A stretch of DNA of 26,172 nucleotides from JBLNBQ01 sp050260095. GTDB lineage: Bacteria > Bacillota > UBA5301 > DYFA01. Under the pieces are notes generated by a model that was given only the letters and a program-made list of their open reading frames with translations, did not search any database and had not been told where the DNA came from. Positions 7,671-16,002 of this stretch are shown here, piece by piece (the stretch's first letter is position 1; the number at the start of each line of letters is the position of its first letter). Location of the stretch: the NCBI GenBank assembly GCA_050260095.1, contig JBLNBQ010000116.1, positions 1 to 26,172 on the forward strand, read 5' to 3'. The position numbers and the translations under genes are program-made.

Positions 7671-8567
7671 TTGGGGGTCGGGGGAACGACACGCGGGCGC
7701 CAGCGCAGGCGCTTGGCTGTAATCGGGGCGGTAGTGGCCGGCCTGCTGGGGCTGGCCTATTTCTCTGTCCGGGAGCGCCCGGAACTCTACCCCGTCCAGC
7801 GGGCGGTGCGCGAGGGACTGGCGCCGCTGCAGTACGCCATCACGCAGAGCCTCTACCGGTTCCGGGCGGGGGTGCGCACCGCCGCCTCGATCCGCCGGGC
7901 CCAGGATGAGAACCGGGCGCTCAAGCAGACCATCGCCCGGCTTCAGACCGAGAACGCCGCTTTGCGGGAGGCCCGCCGCGAGAACGCCCGGTGGGCCAGG
8001 CTCTTCGGGTTCGTGCAGAAGTCCCCGGTGAAGATGACGGCCGCCCAGGTCATAGGGCGCGACCCCAGCAATTGGTTCAGCTACGTCCTGATCGACAAGG
8101 GCCGGCGGCAGGGGGTCAGGGTCAACCAGCCGGTTGTGACCGAGGCCGGGGTTGTGGGCGTCATCCGGCAGGTGACCGATAACACGGCGCTGGTCCTGCT
8201 GTTGCTCGACTCGCGCAGCGCCATCGGAGGCCAGGTCGCGGAGACCCGCGACTTCGTGCTGGTCGAAGGGTCGTCCGACGAACCCGGGACCGCCGTGGTG
8301 AAGCCCCTCGCGCCGGAGGTCCGTCTCCGGAAGGGGCAGACCATCATCACCTCGGGTCTCGGCCTGATCTTTCCGAAGGGACTGACCGTCGGGCGGATCG
8401 AGCGGGTCGTCAAGGGCAAGTACGGCCTGGCCCCGTTCGGCGTAGTGCGTCCTGCCGTTAATTTCTCGCGGCTGGAGGAGGTGGCCGTCATGGTGGGCGG
8501 CCTGCCGCCGGTCACGAGCGAACTCCGGCCGGCGGCCGGAGAGGGGGCGGTCACCGGTGCCCCTTAG
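7671..8567 (+). CDS. mreC: Rod shape-determining protein MreC
   Basis: MreC is a bitopic membrane protein linking MreB filaments to PBP2 and RodA outside the membrane. The 298-aa protein has a basic N-terminus, one membrane helix (about 15-32), a coiled coil (about 72-112) and the beta-rich domain, including VIGRDPSNWFSYVLIDKG and the GLGLIFPKGLTVGRIE block. The start is uncertain. TTG at 7671 has a GGGGG stretch 8 bases upstream and gives the right topology, while another TTG at 7713 would shorten the cytoplasmic part. The 3' end overlaps mreD by 11 bases. Confidence 0.93.
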   Translation: MGVGGTTRGRQRRRLAVIGAVVAGLLGLAYFSVRERPELYPVQRAVREGLAPLQYAITQSLYRFRAGVRTAASIRRAQDENRALKQTIARLQTENAALREARRENARWARLFGFVQKSPVKMTAAQVIGRDPSNWFSYVLIDKGRRQGVRVNQPVVTEAGVVGVIRQVTDNTALVLLLLDSRSAIGGQVAETRDFVLVEGSSDEPGTAVVKPLAPEVRLRKGQTIITSGLGLIFPKGLTVGRIERVVKGKYGLAPFGVVRPAVNFSRLEEVAVMVGGLPPVTSELRPAAGEGAVTGAP

Positions 8568-9063
8568 AGTCTGGCTGCTGCTGGTGCTCTTTGGCCTCTT
8601 GGAGACGACTGTCACCCCTTTTCTCAGGCTCTTTGGCGTGGCCCCCAACCTTATCCTCTTGCTCACCAGCGCTGTTGCGCTCTATCGTGGAAGTGAGGCG
8701 GGGTTCGCGGTTGGCGTGGTCGGCGGCTTCATCCTCGACGCCTGGCGCGGGCAGGCGCTCGGCCTCTTCGCTCTGGCGAGCGGCCTCACCGGGTACCTGC
8801 TTGGGCTCATGGAGCGGCGACTGTTCAAGGACAACCTGTTCGTCCCCCTGGCGGCCGGCTTCACCGGCACGTTGATTTTTCAGGCGGTCTTTCTGGTCGT
8901 CGGCAGCTTCCTGGGCCTGCGTTTCGCGCTATGGCCGGCCCTGACCCGGGTGGCTCTGCCGGAGGCTCTCTACAACGCCCTACTTGCGCCGCTCGTCTTC
9001 CGCTTGACCGCCAACCTCCTGGGCGGCGGCCAAAGCCAGGTCACTGGAAAGGACAATGCCTAG
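8557..9063 (+). CDS. mreD: Rod shape-determining protein MreD
   Basis: MreD is a small polytopic membrane protein of the elongasome. The 168-aa product is hydrophobic throughout, with about five helices, and contains the typical APNLILLLTSAVALYRG and GGFILDAWRGQALGLFALA segments and a C-terminal PEALYNALLAPLVFRL segment. It starts with GTG at 8557 inside the mreC end (11-base overlap). Its TAG stop touches the ATG of mrdA, so translation is probably coupled on both sides. MreD sequences diverge strongly, so the call rests on position between mreC and PBP2 as well as hydropathy and these blocks. Confidence 0.92.
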   Translation: MPLRVWLLLVLFGLLETTVTPFLRLFGVAPNLILLLTSAVALYRGSEAGFAVGVVGGFILDAWRGQALGLFALASGLTGYLLGLMERRLFKDNLFVPLAAGFTGTLIFQAVFLVVGSFLGLRFALWPALTRVALPEALYNALLAPLVFRLTANLLGGGQSQVTGKDNA

Positions 9064-11055
9064 ATGACGGGGGCAAGCCCTAAGGAACTGGAGCGCCGCC
9101 TCAAGGTGAGCCTCATCATCCTGTCGTCCGTCTTCATGCTGCTGGGGGTGCGGCTGTGGTATCTCCAGGTCCTGCGCGGGGAGGAGATGGAGCAGAAGTC
9201 GCTCTCCAACGCCATCCGCCTCATCACCATTCCCGCCCCGCGCGGCATCTTCTACGACCGGAAACACCGGCCGATGGTCTCGAGCCGTTTGGCCTACTCC
9301 GTCTCGATCATCCCGCGCGAGCTTCCGGCCGACCCTGCCCCGGTCTTCCGCAAACTGGCGCCGCTCGTCGGCATGTCGGCGCCCGACATCGCGGCCGAGG
9401 TCAAGAAGGGCGAGGGGCAGCCGTACTTCCCGGTGCGGCTGGCCCGCGACGTTGATCCGGCCACTGTGACCCGGGTCGAAGAGGCGCGCCTCGACCTGCC
9501 GGGCGTCATCGTCGAGGAGATCCCCGTCCGCAACTATATCTTCGGGAAGTACGCCAGCCACCTCTTCGGCTACCTTGGCAAGGTCTCCGCCGAGGAATGG
9601 AAGACGCTCAAGGATCAGGGCTATTCGCCCAGCGACGTGGTGGGGAAGACCGGCCTGGAGAAGCAGTTCGAGACGCTGCTGCGCGGCAAGGACGGCGGCC
9701 AGCAGGTGGAAGTGAACCGCGTCAACCGTCCGGTGCGGGTTCTCGGCACGGTCGACCCGGTGCCCGGCGATTCCCTGGTGCTCACGATCGATCAGAAGGT
9801 GCAGAAGGCCGCCGAGGACGCGCTCGACGCCCAGCTCGATTGGGTGCGGAAGAACACGAAAGCGCACAACGCGCGAGGCGGGGCGGTGATCGCCCTCGAC
9901 CCGCAGACGGGGGCGGTGCTGGCGATGGCCAGCCGGCCGGCCTTCGATCCTAGCAAGTTCGTGGGCGGGGTGGCGGTCGACTACTGGCGCGAGTTGACCA
10001 CCGACCCGGCCAACCCTTTCCAGGACCGGGTGACCGAGTCGGCGCTGGCGCCCGGCTCCACCTTCAAGGCGGTCACCGCGATCGCGGCGCTCACCGAAAA
10101 GGTGACGACGCCGACCGAGATCTTCGTGGACCGCGGAAAAGACCCGGTCTACCCGCAGAAGGCCTGCTGGCTTTGGAACGAACGGCGGGAGGTTCACGGC
10201 GAGGAGAACCTCGCCCAGGGCCTGAAGGTCTCCTGCAACATCGTCTTCTATGAACTCGGGCGACGGCTCGGCATCGACCGGCTGGCGAAGTGGGCCCGGT
10301 ACCTGGGGTTGGGTGAGCCGACCGGGTTTGACCTGTACCCCGGGGAGTACAAGGGGAACGTGCCCGACCGGGAGTGGAAGAGGAAGATGTTCAGCCGGGC
10401 GGACCAGAAGATCTGGTATCCCATCGAGACGCTGGACGTCTCGATCGGGCAGGGCGCTCTGCAGGTGACCCCGATCCAGCTCGCCACCTTCTATGCGACC
10501 ATCGCCAACGGCGGGACGGTCTGGCGGCCGTACGTGGTGCAGTCGGTCGTCGCGCCCGACGGGCACGCGGTGAAAACGTTCGCGCCGGAGGCCCGGCGCA
10601 AGCTCGACCTCGACCCGGCCGCCCTGGCGACCGTGAAGGAAGGCTTGGGTGACGTCGTCTCCGGCGGCACGGCGGCCTGGGCCTTCCAGGGCTTCCCGAT
10701 CGCCGTGGCCGGCAAGACCGGCACGGCGGAAGTCTCGGCCAACTCCTCCGAGACGCACGCCTGGTTCGCCTCCTTCGCTCCCATCGACCACCCGAAGATC
10801 GTGGTCATCGCGATGGTCGAGCGGGGCGGGAGCGGCGCCGTCGCCGCCGCCCCCATCGCCCGCAAGGTGATGGAGGCTTTCTTCAATCTCGACAAGCCGA
10901 AGCCGCCGGCCGAGGCGCAGACGCCTGCCGCCAACACGGGCATCTCACCCAACGCGCCGGCCGGTTCCCCGGGCAGCCCGCTGCCGGGCCCGCGCCCCGG
11001 CGGCGACGCCACGCCGGCGCTGGCTTCCCCCTCCAGCCTGCCGCCCACCGACTGA
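9064..11055 (+). CDS. mrdA: Penicillin-binding protein 2, elongation transpeptidase
   Basis: This class B penicillin-binding protein cross-links peptidoglycan during cell elongation together with RodA. It has one N-terminal membrane helix (about 14-35), a dimerization/pedestal domain opening with TIPAPRGIFYDRKHRP (55-70), and the transpeptidase domain with all three active-site motifs: S332-T-F-K335, S390-C-N392 and K551-T-G553. At 663 aa it is of usual size, plus a Pro/Ala/Ser-rich tail of about 50 residues (from about 611) that looks disordered. The ATG follows the mreD stop directly. FtsI/SpoVD-type proteins share the motifs, but no PASTA repeats are present and the mreD neighbour indicates the elongation enzyme. 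Confidence 0.95.
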   Translation: MTGASPKELERRLKVSLIILSSVFMLLGVRLWYLQVLRGEEMEQKSLSNAIRLITIPAPRGIFYDRKHRPMVSSRLAYSVSIIPRELPADPAPVFRKLAPLVGMSAPDIAAEVKKGEGQPYFPVRLARDVDPATVTRVEEARLDLPGVIVEEIPVRNYIFGKYASHLFGYLGKVSAEEWKTLKDQGYSPSDVVGKTGLEKQFETLLRGKDGGQQVEVNRVNRPVRVLGTVDPVPGDSLVLTIDQKVQKAAEDALDAQLDWVRKNTKAHNARGGAVIALDPQTGAVLAMASRPAFDPSKFVGGVAVDYWRELTTDPANPFQDRVTESALAPGSTFKAVTAIAALTEKVTTPTEIFVDRGKDPVYPQKACWLWNERREVHGEENLAQGLKVSCNIVFYELGRRLGIDRLAKWARYLGLGEPTGFDLYPGEYKGNVPDREWKRKMFSRADQKIWYPIETLDVSIGQGALQVTPIQLATFYATIANGGTVWRPYVVQSVVAPDGHAVKTFAPEARRKLDLDPAALATVKEGLGDVVSGGTAAWAFQGFPIAVAGKTGTAEVSANSSETHAWFASFAPIDHPKIVVIAMVERGGSGAVAAAPIARKVMEAFFNLDKPKPPAEAQTPAANTGISPNAPAGSPGSPLPGPRPGGDATPALASPSSLPPTD

Positions 11056-11163
11056 GGGGCGGTGTCCAATCGCTGGCAGGAGAAGGAACGCCTGCCGGCG
11101 AAAAGGTCACTCCAGGCCCGGGGCGCGCCCCGGCCGGTTCGAGGCAGCAACAGGGGGAGTACT
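11056..11163 (+). other. mrdA-minC spacer with two hairpins
   Basis: This 108-base gap holds two clear inverted repeats. CTGGCAGG (11073-11080) pairs with CCTGCCGG (11091-11098) around a 10-base loop with one G-T pair. CCGGGGCGCGCCCCGG (11118-11133) is a perfect 16-base palindrome. Neither is followed by a T tract, so they are not standard terminators. The open frame from 11062 running into minC is not supported as coding before 11164. Confidence 0.5.
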
Positions 11164-11832
11164 GTGAGCCAGGGGCTCGTGACCTTCAAGGGTTCCCGTC
11201 AGGGAATCACGCTGGTTCTCGACGGGCAGGCGCCGTTCGAGACCGTTCTGGCGGACCTCACCGATAAGCTGGCAAAGGCCGGTGACTTCTTCAAGGGGGC
11301 ACCGGTTTCTGTCGCGTGCGAGCGGGTGCTGGAACCCGCCGAGGCCAGCAGTCTGGTTCGGATTCTATGCGATGAGCACCAGCTCAAGTTGGCTGGCGTC
11401 ACCGGGGCAACCGCTGCGGCGGCGCCTAGCGCGGCGGAGGCGGCGGCTGCCCGGCCGGGGCGGAGCAGACGCCAGGCCGGCGAAGCGGAGGGGGGCGACC
11501 GGGAGGCCGCCTTGCTGGTGCGCCGGACGGTTCGCTCCGGGCAACGCATCGCCTTCGACGGCCACGTGGTGGTGATGGGCGACGTCAACCCCGGCGGCGA
11601 GGTGGTGGCCACCGGCGACATCGTGGTCTGGGGAACGCTGCGGGGAACCGCCCATGCCGGCGCGGGCGGGCGGCTGGATGCGACGGTCACCGCGCTGCGT
11701 TTGATGCCGACCCAGCTGCGCATCGCCCATCTCATCACGCGGGCGCCCGACGGCAAGGCGGCCGTCCCGAAGGCGCCCGAAGTGGCCCGGGTCAAAGGAG
11801 AGGCAGTGGTGGTGGAGGCCTTCGCCTCCTAA
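11164..11832 (+). CDS. minC: Septum site-determining protein MinC
   Basis: MinC blocks FtsZ assembly away from midcell and is recruited to the membrane by MinD. I start it at the GTG at 11164, because it has a GGGGGAG site upstream and the protein then begins MSQGLVTFKGSRQGITLVLD as MinC proteins do. A longer in-frame GTG at 11062 adds a basic non-conserved stretch. The 222-aa protein has the N-terminal FtsZ-inhibiting domain (about 1-80), an Ala/Arg-rich linker (about 80-115) and the C-terminal beta-helix domain (GHVVVMGDVNPGGEVVATGD, about 137-156), which dimerizes and binds MinD. Confidence 0.92.
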   Translation: MSQGLVTFKGSRQGITLVLDGQAPFETVLADLTDKLAKAGDFFKGAPVSVACERVLEPAEASSLVRILCDEHQLKLAGVTGATAAAAPSAAEAAAARPGRSRRQAGEAEGGDREAALLVRRTVRSGQRIAFDGHVVVMGDVNPGGEVVATGDIVVWGTLRGTAHAGAGGRLDATVTALRLMPTQLRIAHLITRAPDGKAAVPKAPEVARVKGEAVVVEAFAS

Positions 11833-11838
11833 GTCGGG

Positions 11839-11859
11839 GGCCCGCCCGGGGAGCGGGCC
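11839..11859 (+). other. minC-minD intergenic hairpin
   Basis: GGCCCGC (11839-11845) and GCGGGCC (11853-11859) form a perfect 7-base GC stem with a 7-base loop, ending 17 bases before the minD ATG. There is no T tract. It may affect mRNA stability or the MinC:MinD ratio, but this is only inference. Confidence 0.45.
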
Positions 11860-11876
11860 GGAAGGGAGAGTCACCT

Positions 11877-12680
11877 ATGGAATCTCGCGTGATCGTGGTC
11901 ACCTCCGGCAAGGGGGGAGTCGGCAAAACCACGACGACGGCCAACATCGGCGCGGCGCTTGCGCTCGAAGGCCGGAAGGTCGCGGTCGTCGACGCCGACA
12001 CGGGCCTGCGCAACCTCGATTCCGTCCTGGGGCTGGAGAAGCGCATCGTCTACGACGTGGTCGACTACCTGGTGGAGAAGTCGTGCAAACTCCGCCAAGT
12101 GCTGATAAAATCCAAGGCCTGCGAGAACCTCTACCTGCTGCCGACCTCGCAGACCCACGACAAGGACGCGATCCGGCCGGAACAGATGGAGGAACTCTGC
12201 GACGAACTGCGCCAGGAATTCGACTTCATCCTCGTCGACTCGCCCGCCGGGATCGAGCAGGGGTTCAAGAACGCGGTCGCCGGCGCCGACGAAGCCGTCG
12301 TCGTGACCACGCCGGAGGTCTCTGCGGTGCGCGACGCCGACCGGATCATCGGCCTTCTGTCCGGTTACGAACTGTATGAACCGCGTCTGGTGCTCAACCG
12401 GATCCGGCCCGACATGATCAAGCGGGGAGACATGATGGACGTCGACGACGTCTTGGACATCCTGGGCATTCCCCTCCTGGGCTTGATCCCCGAAGACGAG
12501 GCGATCATCGTCTCCACCAACCGCGGCGAACCGGTGGCGCTCGATGGCTCCCAGCGGTCCGGGCAGGCCTACCGGAACATCGCCAAGCGCCTGTTGGGCC
12601 AGGAAGTGCCCTTCCCGAACCTGACGGAGAGCGGCCTGTGGTCTAAACTGAAGAAGCTGGTCGGACTGGGCGGCAAGTAG
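11877..12680 (+). CDS. minD: Septum site-determining protein MinD, ATPase
   Basis: MinD is a ParA/MinD-type ATPase that binds the membrane when ATP-bound and dimeric, and carries MinC there. The deviant Walker A motif GKGGVGKT is at 11-18 and is followed by the family blocks VVDADTGLRNLDSVLGLE and FILVDSPAGIEQGF. The last residues (LWSKLKKLVGLGGK) form the amphipathic membrane-targeting helix. The length of 267 aa is normal. The ATG follows a GGAAGGGAGAG ribosome site. minE follows after 12 bases, so an oscillating Min system is expected rather than the DivIVA-anchored Bacillus type. Confidence 0.97.
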   Translation: MESRVIVVTSGKGGVGKTTTTANIGAALALEGRKVAVVDADTGLRNLDSVLGLEKRIVYDVVDYLVEKSCKLRQVLIKSKACENLYLLPTSQTHDKDAIRPEQMEELCDELRQEFDFILVDSPAGIEQGFKNAVAGADEAVVVTTPEVSAVRDADRIIGLLSGYELYEPRLVLNRIRPDMIKRGDMMDVDDVLDILGIPLLGLIPEDEAIIVSTNRGEPVALDGSQRSGQAYRNIAKRLLGQEVPFPNLTESGLWSKLKKLVGLGGK

Positions 12681-12692
12681 GAGGAGGCGAAG

Positions 12693-12977
12693 ATGGTGAG
12701 CGTGCTGGAATTCCTTTCCCGCCTGTTCGGAGCCAGCGAACCGTCCGGCAAGGTCGCCAAGGAGCGCCTCCGGTTGGTTTTGGTGCATGACCGGGCCAAC
12801 GTTTCTCCCCAGATACTGGTCCTTCTCAAGGAAGAACTCATTGGGGTAATCTCAAAGTACATGGAAATCGATGAGAGCGGGCTTGAAGTCAATCTCGACC
12901 GCTCCGACGATACGGTGGCACTGGTGGCCAACATCCCTGTCAAGCAGGTGAAACGGGTGGTCGGCGCCGCCGAATGA
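12693..12977 (+). CDS. minE: Cell division topological specificity factor MinE
   Basis: MinE stimulates the MinD ATPase and drives pole-to-pole oscillation. The 94-aa protein has the N-terminal membrane-binding helix (VLEFLSRLFG), the anti-MinCD region with AKERLRLVLVHDRANVSP (about 22-39), and the C-terminal alpha/beta dimerization domain (ILVLLKEELIGVISKYMEID onward). The ATG is preceded by AGGAGG. The length is typical. Its presence together with minC and minD shows the complete three-part system. Confidence 0.95.
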   Translation: MVSVLEFLSRLFGASEPSGKVAKERLRLVLVHDRANVSPQILVLLKEELIGVISKYMEIDESGLEVNLDRSDDTVALVANIPVKQVKRVVGAAE

Positions 12978-12997
12978 GCCTTTGAGGGGGCAGGTTG

Positions 12998-14107
12998 GTG
13001 CTCGACCGTCGCCTGGCGAAGAACCTTGACCGGGGGCTCCTTTTGGCCGTGGCCGGGATGGTCTGCATCGGGCTCTTGGCCATCTTCAGCGCGACCCACT
13101 CCCGGCAGGCCGGGAACGTCAGCCCCTACTACTACGTTGTGCGCCAACTGATCGCCGCCGCGATCGGCGTGGGCGCGATGGTTTTCGTGATCAGTCTTGA
13201 CTATCGCTACCTGGAGCGCCTGGTCCAGCCGGTTTACTTCGGCAACCTGGCGCTCCTGCTTCTGGTTCTGGTCTTGGGGCACACCGCCAAGGGCGCCCAG
13301 AGTTGGTTTCGTCTGGGCGGGCTCTCCTTCGAGCCGGCGGAGGTCGCCAAGATTGCCATCATCCTCACGCTCGCCCGGCACCTGGAACGGCGGGAGGACC
13401 TGCACAAGTGGAGCGGCATCGCCTCCGCCTTCGCTCACGTCGGCCTCCCGATCCTGCTGATCCTGGCCCAGCCCGACCTCGGCACCGCCCTCGTCTTCGT
13501 GGCGATCCTCTTCACGATGCTGTACGTGGGAGGCGCCCGGCCCCGCCACCTCCTGACCATCATCGGCGTGGGGGCGATCCTGGCGGTCCCGGCCTTCTTC
13601 TTCGTGCTCAAGCCCTACCAGCAGGCCCGCATCCTGATGTTCGTGAACCCCTACGCCGACCCCACCGGCAACGGCTACAACGTCATCCAGTCCATGATCG
13701 CCGTGGGCTCCGGGCGGCTCTTCGGCAAGGGCCTGTTCGCCGGCACCCAGACGCAGCTCAACTTCGTGCCCGAACATCACACCGACTTCATCTTCTCCGT
13801 CATCGGCGAGGAGTTCGGGTTCGTCGGCAGCGTCATCGTGCTGGGGCTCTACTACTACATCTTCCGCCGGGGGCTGGCCGCCGTCGCCGAGGCGAAGGAC
13901 CGCTTCGGGATGCTGCTCGCCAGCGGGGTCGTCGCGATGCTCTTCGCGCACGTCCTCATCAACGTCGGCATGAACCTGGGGGTTATGCCGGTGACCGGGA
14001 TTCCCCTCCCGCTGCTCAGCTTCGGCGGGAGCGCCCTCATCGCCAACCTCATGGGCATCGGCCTCCTGGTGAACGTCTACATGCGCCGGCAGAAGATTCT
14101 TTTCTAG
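12998..14107 (+). CDS. rodA: Peptidoglycan glycosyltransferase RodA (SEDS family)
   Basis: RodA is the SEDS-family polymerase that makes glycan strands for the elongasome in partnership with PBP2 (mrdA here). The product of 369 aa has about ten membrane helices and the family blocks QPDLGTALVFVAILFTMLYVGG, GNGYNVIQSMIAVGSG, GEEFGFVGS and PVTGIPLPLLSFGGSALIANL. I prefer the GTG at 12998 (GAGGGGG about 7 bases upstream) to the TTG at 12995, a difference of one residue. FtsW and SpoVE are close relatives. The adjacency to the mre/min genes and PBP2 argues for RodA. Confidence 0.93.
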   Translation: MLDRRLAKNLDRGLLLAVAGMVCIGLLAIFSATHSRQAGNVSPYYYVVRQLIAAAIGVGAMVFVISLDYRYLERLVQPVYFGNLALLLLVLVLGHTAKGAQSWFRLGGLSFEPAEVAKIAIILTLARHLERREDLHKWSGIASAFAHVGLPILLILAQPDLGTALVFVAILFTMLYVGGARPRHLLTIIGVGAILAVPAFFFVLKPYQQARILMFVNPYADPTGNGYNVIQSMIAVGSGRLFGKGLFAGTQTQLNFVPEHHTDFIFSVIGEEFGFVGSVIVLGLYYYIFRRGLAAVAEAKDRFGMLLASGVVAMLFAHVLINVGMNLGVMPVTGIPLPLLSFGGSALIANLMGIGLLVNVYMRRQKILF

Positions 14108-14202
14108 CGACCCGCCGGCGGGCCGGTCCGGAGACCTGTCCCGGGTGTCTGGTCTAGGCCCCTTTTCCCGCAAATAGACTTATCGGGGATGGGGGCTTAA
14201 GC
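14108..14202 (+). other. 95-base gap between rodA and the M23 gene
   Basis: It contains a CCCGCCGGCGGG palindrome (14111-14122) and an A/T-richer stretch (14162-14182) just before the next gene. This could hold a sporulation-type promoter, but I could not match a sigma-E, sigma-K or sigma-A pair with any confidence. Confidence 0.35.
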
Positions 14203-15099
14203 ATGCGCTGGGAGAGATTCCTCAGGAACTGCGCCTTCGCGATGATTCTCTTCTTGCTCGTCGACGGATTGGAAGCGACGCATCTTCCCGGCGCCGCGGC
14301 GGTGCGCGCCTACATCGCCTACGCCGTCACCACCGACTGGGACTTTCGGCCCACGCTCGATCGGGCGACGGCCGGGGCGAAGGGGTTGGTCTCTTACACC
14401 GAGCGGTTGGGGCTGCGCCTCCGCCGGCAGGGCACCGCCCCGCCGGCCGGTCAGGGCTTGGCGCCGGCGGCCATTCAGGCCAAGCCCCCGGCGACCGCCT
14501 CCGCCGAGGTCAGGCCGGTGGAGAGCGCGGCCGTGCCGAAGGCGGCGGGGGAGCCGGAGGCGCCGCTCTCCGGGCGCGCCGGGCTTAGGGAGAGCGATGC
14601 GGGTGCGGTCTGGGCGAAGACCGTGCCGCCCTTCGCCGGAAACGCCCGGGTCGCGCCGGCCGCACCGGCGGGCGGAGCACACCCGGAGCCGGCGCCTACC
14701 CGGTCCACCGGTGGGGCCCACCTGACCTGGCCGGTCCAGGGGCCGGTCACCGAGCCGTTCGGCTATCGCCGTCATCCGATCTCGCGCCTGCTCGGCCCGC
14801 ACGAGGGGATCGACCTCGCGGTGGCTTCGGGCACGCCGGTTTGCGCCGCGGCGCCCGGGCGAGTCACCGCGGTGTTCCGCGGGCTCACGGGCGGCCTCAC
14901 CGTCGAGCTGGCGCACGACGGCTTCACCACCCGGTACCTGCATCTCTCGTCGGCCAAGGTCAAGGTGGGCGAGACGGTGAACGCCGGCGCCCTGATCGCG
15001 CTGGCCGGTGCCACAGGAGTCGCGACCGGTCCCCACCTCCACTTCGAGGTGCGGATGGACGGCCGCCCGGTTGACCCGTTGCCTCTTCTCCCACGCTAG
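14203..15099 (+). CDS. M23 (LytM) domain membrane protein in the spoIVFA position
   Basis: The 298-aa protein has a short N-terminal membrane helix (about 9-22), an Ala/Pro-rich linker (about 75-170) and a C-terminal M23/LytM domain (about 172-298). The domain keeps all expected zinc ligands: His200-x3-Asp204, His278-x-His280, and His247 in RYLHL. In Bacillus the gene before spoIVFB is spoIVFA, whose LytM-like domain helps hold SpoIVFB inactive until it is cleaved during sporulation. By position this is the equivalent. Because the metal site is intact, it could instead be an active endopeptidase on peptidoglycan. The ATG follows a GGGGATGGGGG stretch. It ends 21 bases before the M50 gene, so the two form one unit. 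Confidence 0.85.
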   Translation: MRWERFLRNCAFAMILFLLVDGLEATHLPGAAAVRAYIAYAVTTDWDFRPTLDRATAGAKGLVSYTERLGLRLRRQGTAPPAGQGLAPAAIQAKPPATASAEVRPVESAAVPKAAGEPEAPLSGRAGLRESDAGAVWAKTVPPFAGNARVAPAAPAGGAHPEPAPTRSTGGAHLTWPVQGPVTEPFGYRRHPISRLLGPHEGIDLAVASGTPVCAAAPGRVTAVFRGLTGGLTVELAHDGFTTRYLHLSSAKVKVGETVNAGALIALAGATGVATGPHLHFEVRMDGRPVDPLPLLPR

Positions 15100-15120
15100 C
15101 TGGCGAAAGGAGGGGGAGGG

Positions 15121-16002
15121 GTGCGACTGGGCCGCCTCTTCGGGGTCCGGGTCATCCTCAACAACCTCTTCCTCGTCACCCTGACGGCCTTCGGGGTGAT
15201 CGGGCTGTTGCCTCAGGCGCTGCTTCTGTTCGCCGCCGTCCTGCTGCACGAACTGGCTCATGTGGTCGTGGCCCGCGGGGCCGGTCTGGTCGTGGAGTCG
15301 GTGGAACTCCTGCCTTTCGGCGGGGTCGCCCGTCTCGCCGATTTCCTCGAGTTGGACCCGGCGGTGGAACGGTCGGTCGCCTTGGCCGGACCGGTCACCA
15401 GCCTCTTCCTGGCCGCGCTCAGCCTGGGCTTTCGCACCTATCGGGTGGGGCCGCCGGAGATGGTCGAGTTCTTCCTGCGGGCCAACCTGGTCCTGGCCGC
15501 CTTCAACTGCGTGCCGGCCCTCCCCCTCGACGGGGGGCGCATCCTCCGCAGCCAACTGGTGCGGCGTTTGGGCTTTCGCCGGGCCACGGAAGTCGCCGCC
15601 GACCTCGGGAAGGCCACGGCCGTCCTCTTCGGGCTGGCCGGGGCGGTCGGCCTCTACTTCCGGTGCTTCAACCTGTCCCTGCTGATCCTGGCGTTCTTCG
15701 TGTACGCCGCCGCCGGACAGGAGCGGGCCAACGCCACCTGGCTGCTCACGCGCTACCTCACCCGCAAGCAGCGCGAGCTTGCGGAGAAGATGATCCTGCC
15801 GGTGGAGACGCTGGTGGCCACGGAGGACCTGCCGGTGCGGGAGGTCGTGCGCCGCTTCGTGCCGCAGCGTTACCATCTGATCTACCTGGTCGACCATGCG
15901 GGAGAACCCTGCGCGCTGGTGAGCGAGACGGAGATCATCGGGGCGCTCATGGGCCGGGGAAGCGAGACGCCGCTTAAGGAGATCGCCCGCCGTCGCCTGT
16001 AG
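15121..16002 (+). CDS. spoIVFB: Site-2 intramembrane metalloprotease, SpoIVFB type (M50)
   Basis: SpoIVFB cleaves pro-sigma-K inside the mother-cell/forespore membranes late in sporulation. The 293-aa protein has the zinc motif HELAH at 43-47 (His43, Glu44, His47) and the third ligand in NCVPALPLDGGRI (Asp137). These positions coincide with those I recall for Bacillus SpoIVFB. About six hydrophobic segments form the membrane part. A C-terminal CBS-like segment (about 220-290) ends the protein, and in SpoIVFB this part senses ATP. The GTG at 15121 has GGAGGGGGAGG directly before it. Pairing with the M23 gene supports the sporulation role. Other M50 proteases with CBS domains exist, so the exact substrate is inferred. 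Confidence 0.88.
   Translation: MRLGRLFGVRVILNNLFLVTLTAFGVIGLLPQALLLFAAVLLHELAHVVVARGAGLVVESVELLPFGGVARLADFLELDPAVERSVALAGPVTSLFLAALSLGFRTYRVGPPEMVEFFLRANLVLAAFNCVPALPLDGGRILRSQLVRRLGFRRATEVAADLGKATAVLFGLAGAVGLYFRCFNLSLLILAFFVYAAAGQERANATWLLTRYLTRKQRELAEKMILPVETLVATEDLPVREVVRRFVPQRYHLIYLVDHAGEPCALVSETEIIGALMGRGSETPLKEIARRRL

Noticed and set aside
8980..10791. Very long open frame on the minus strand opposite PBP2 (about 600 codons)
   Set aside because: Complementary frames of GC-rich genes often stay open. The product is Arg/His/Asp-rich with no recognisable domain, and the + strand gene has all three active-site motifs.
11062..11163. In-frame N-terminal extension of minC
   Set aside because: The added residues are basic and non-conserved, and the GTG at 11164 has a better ribosome site and gives the standard MinC N-terminus.
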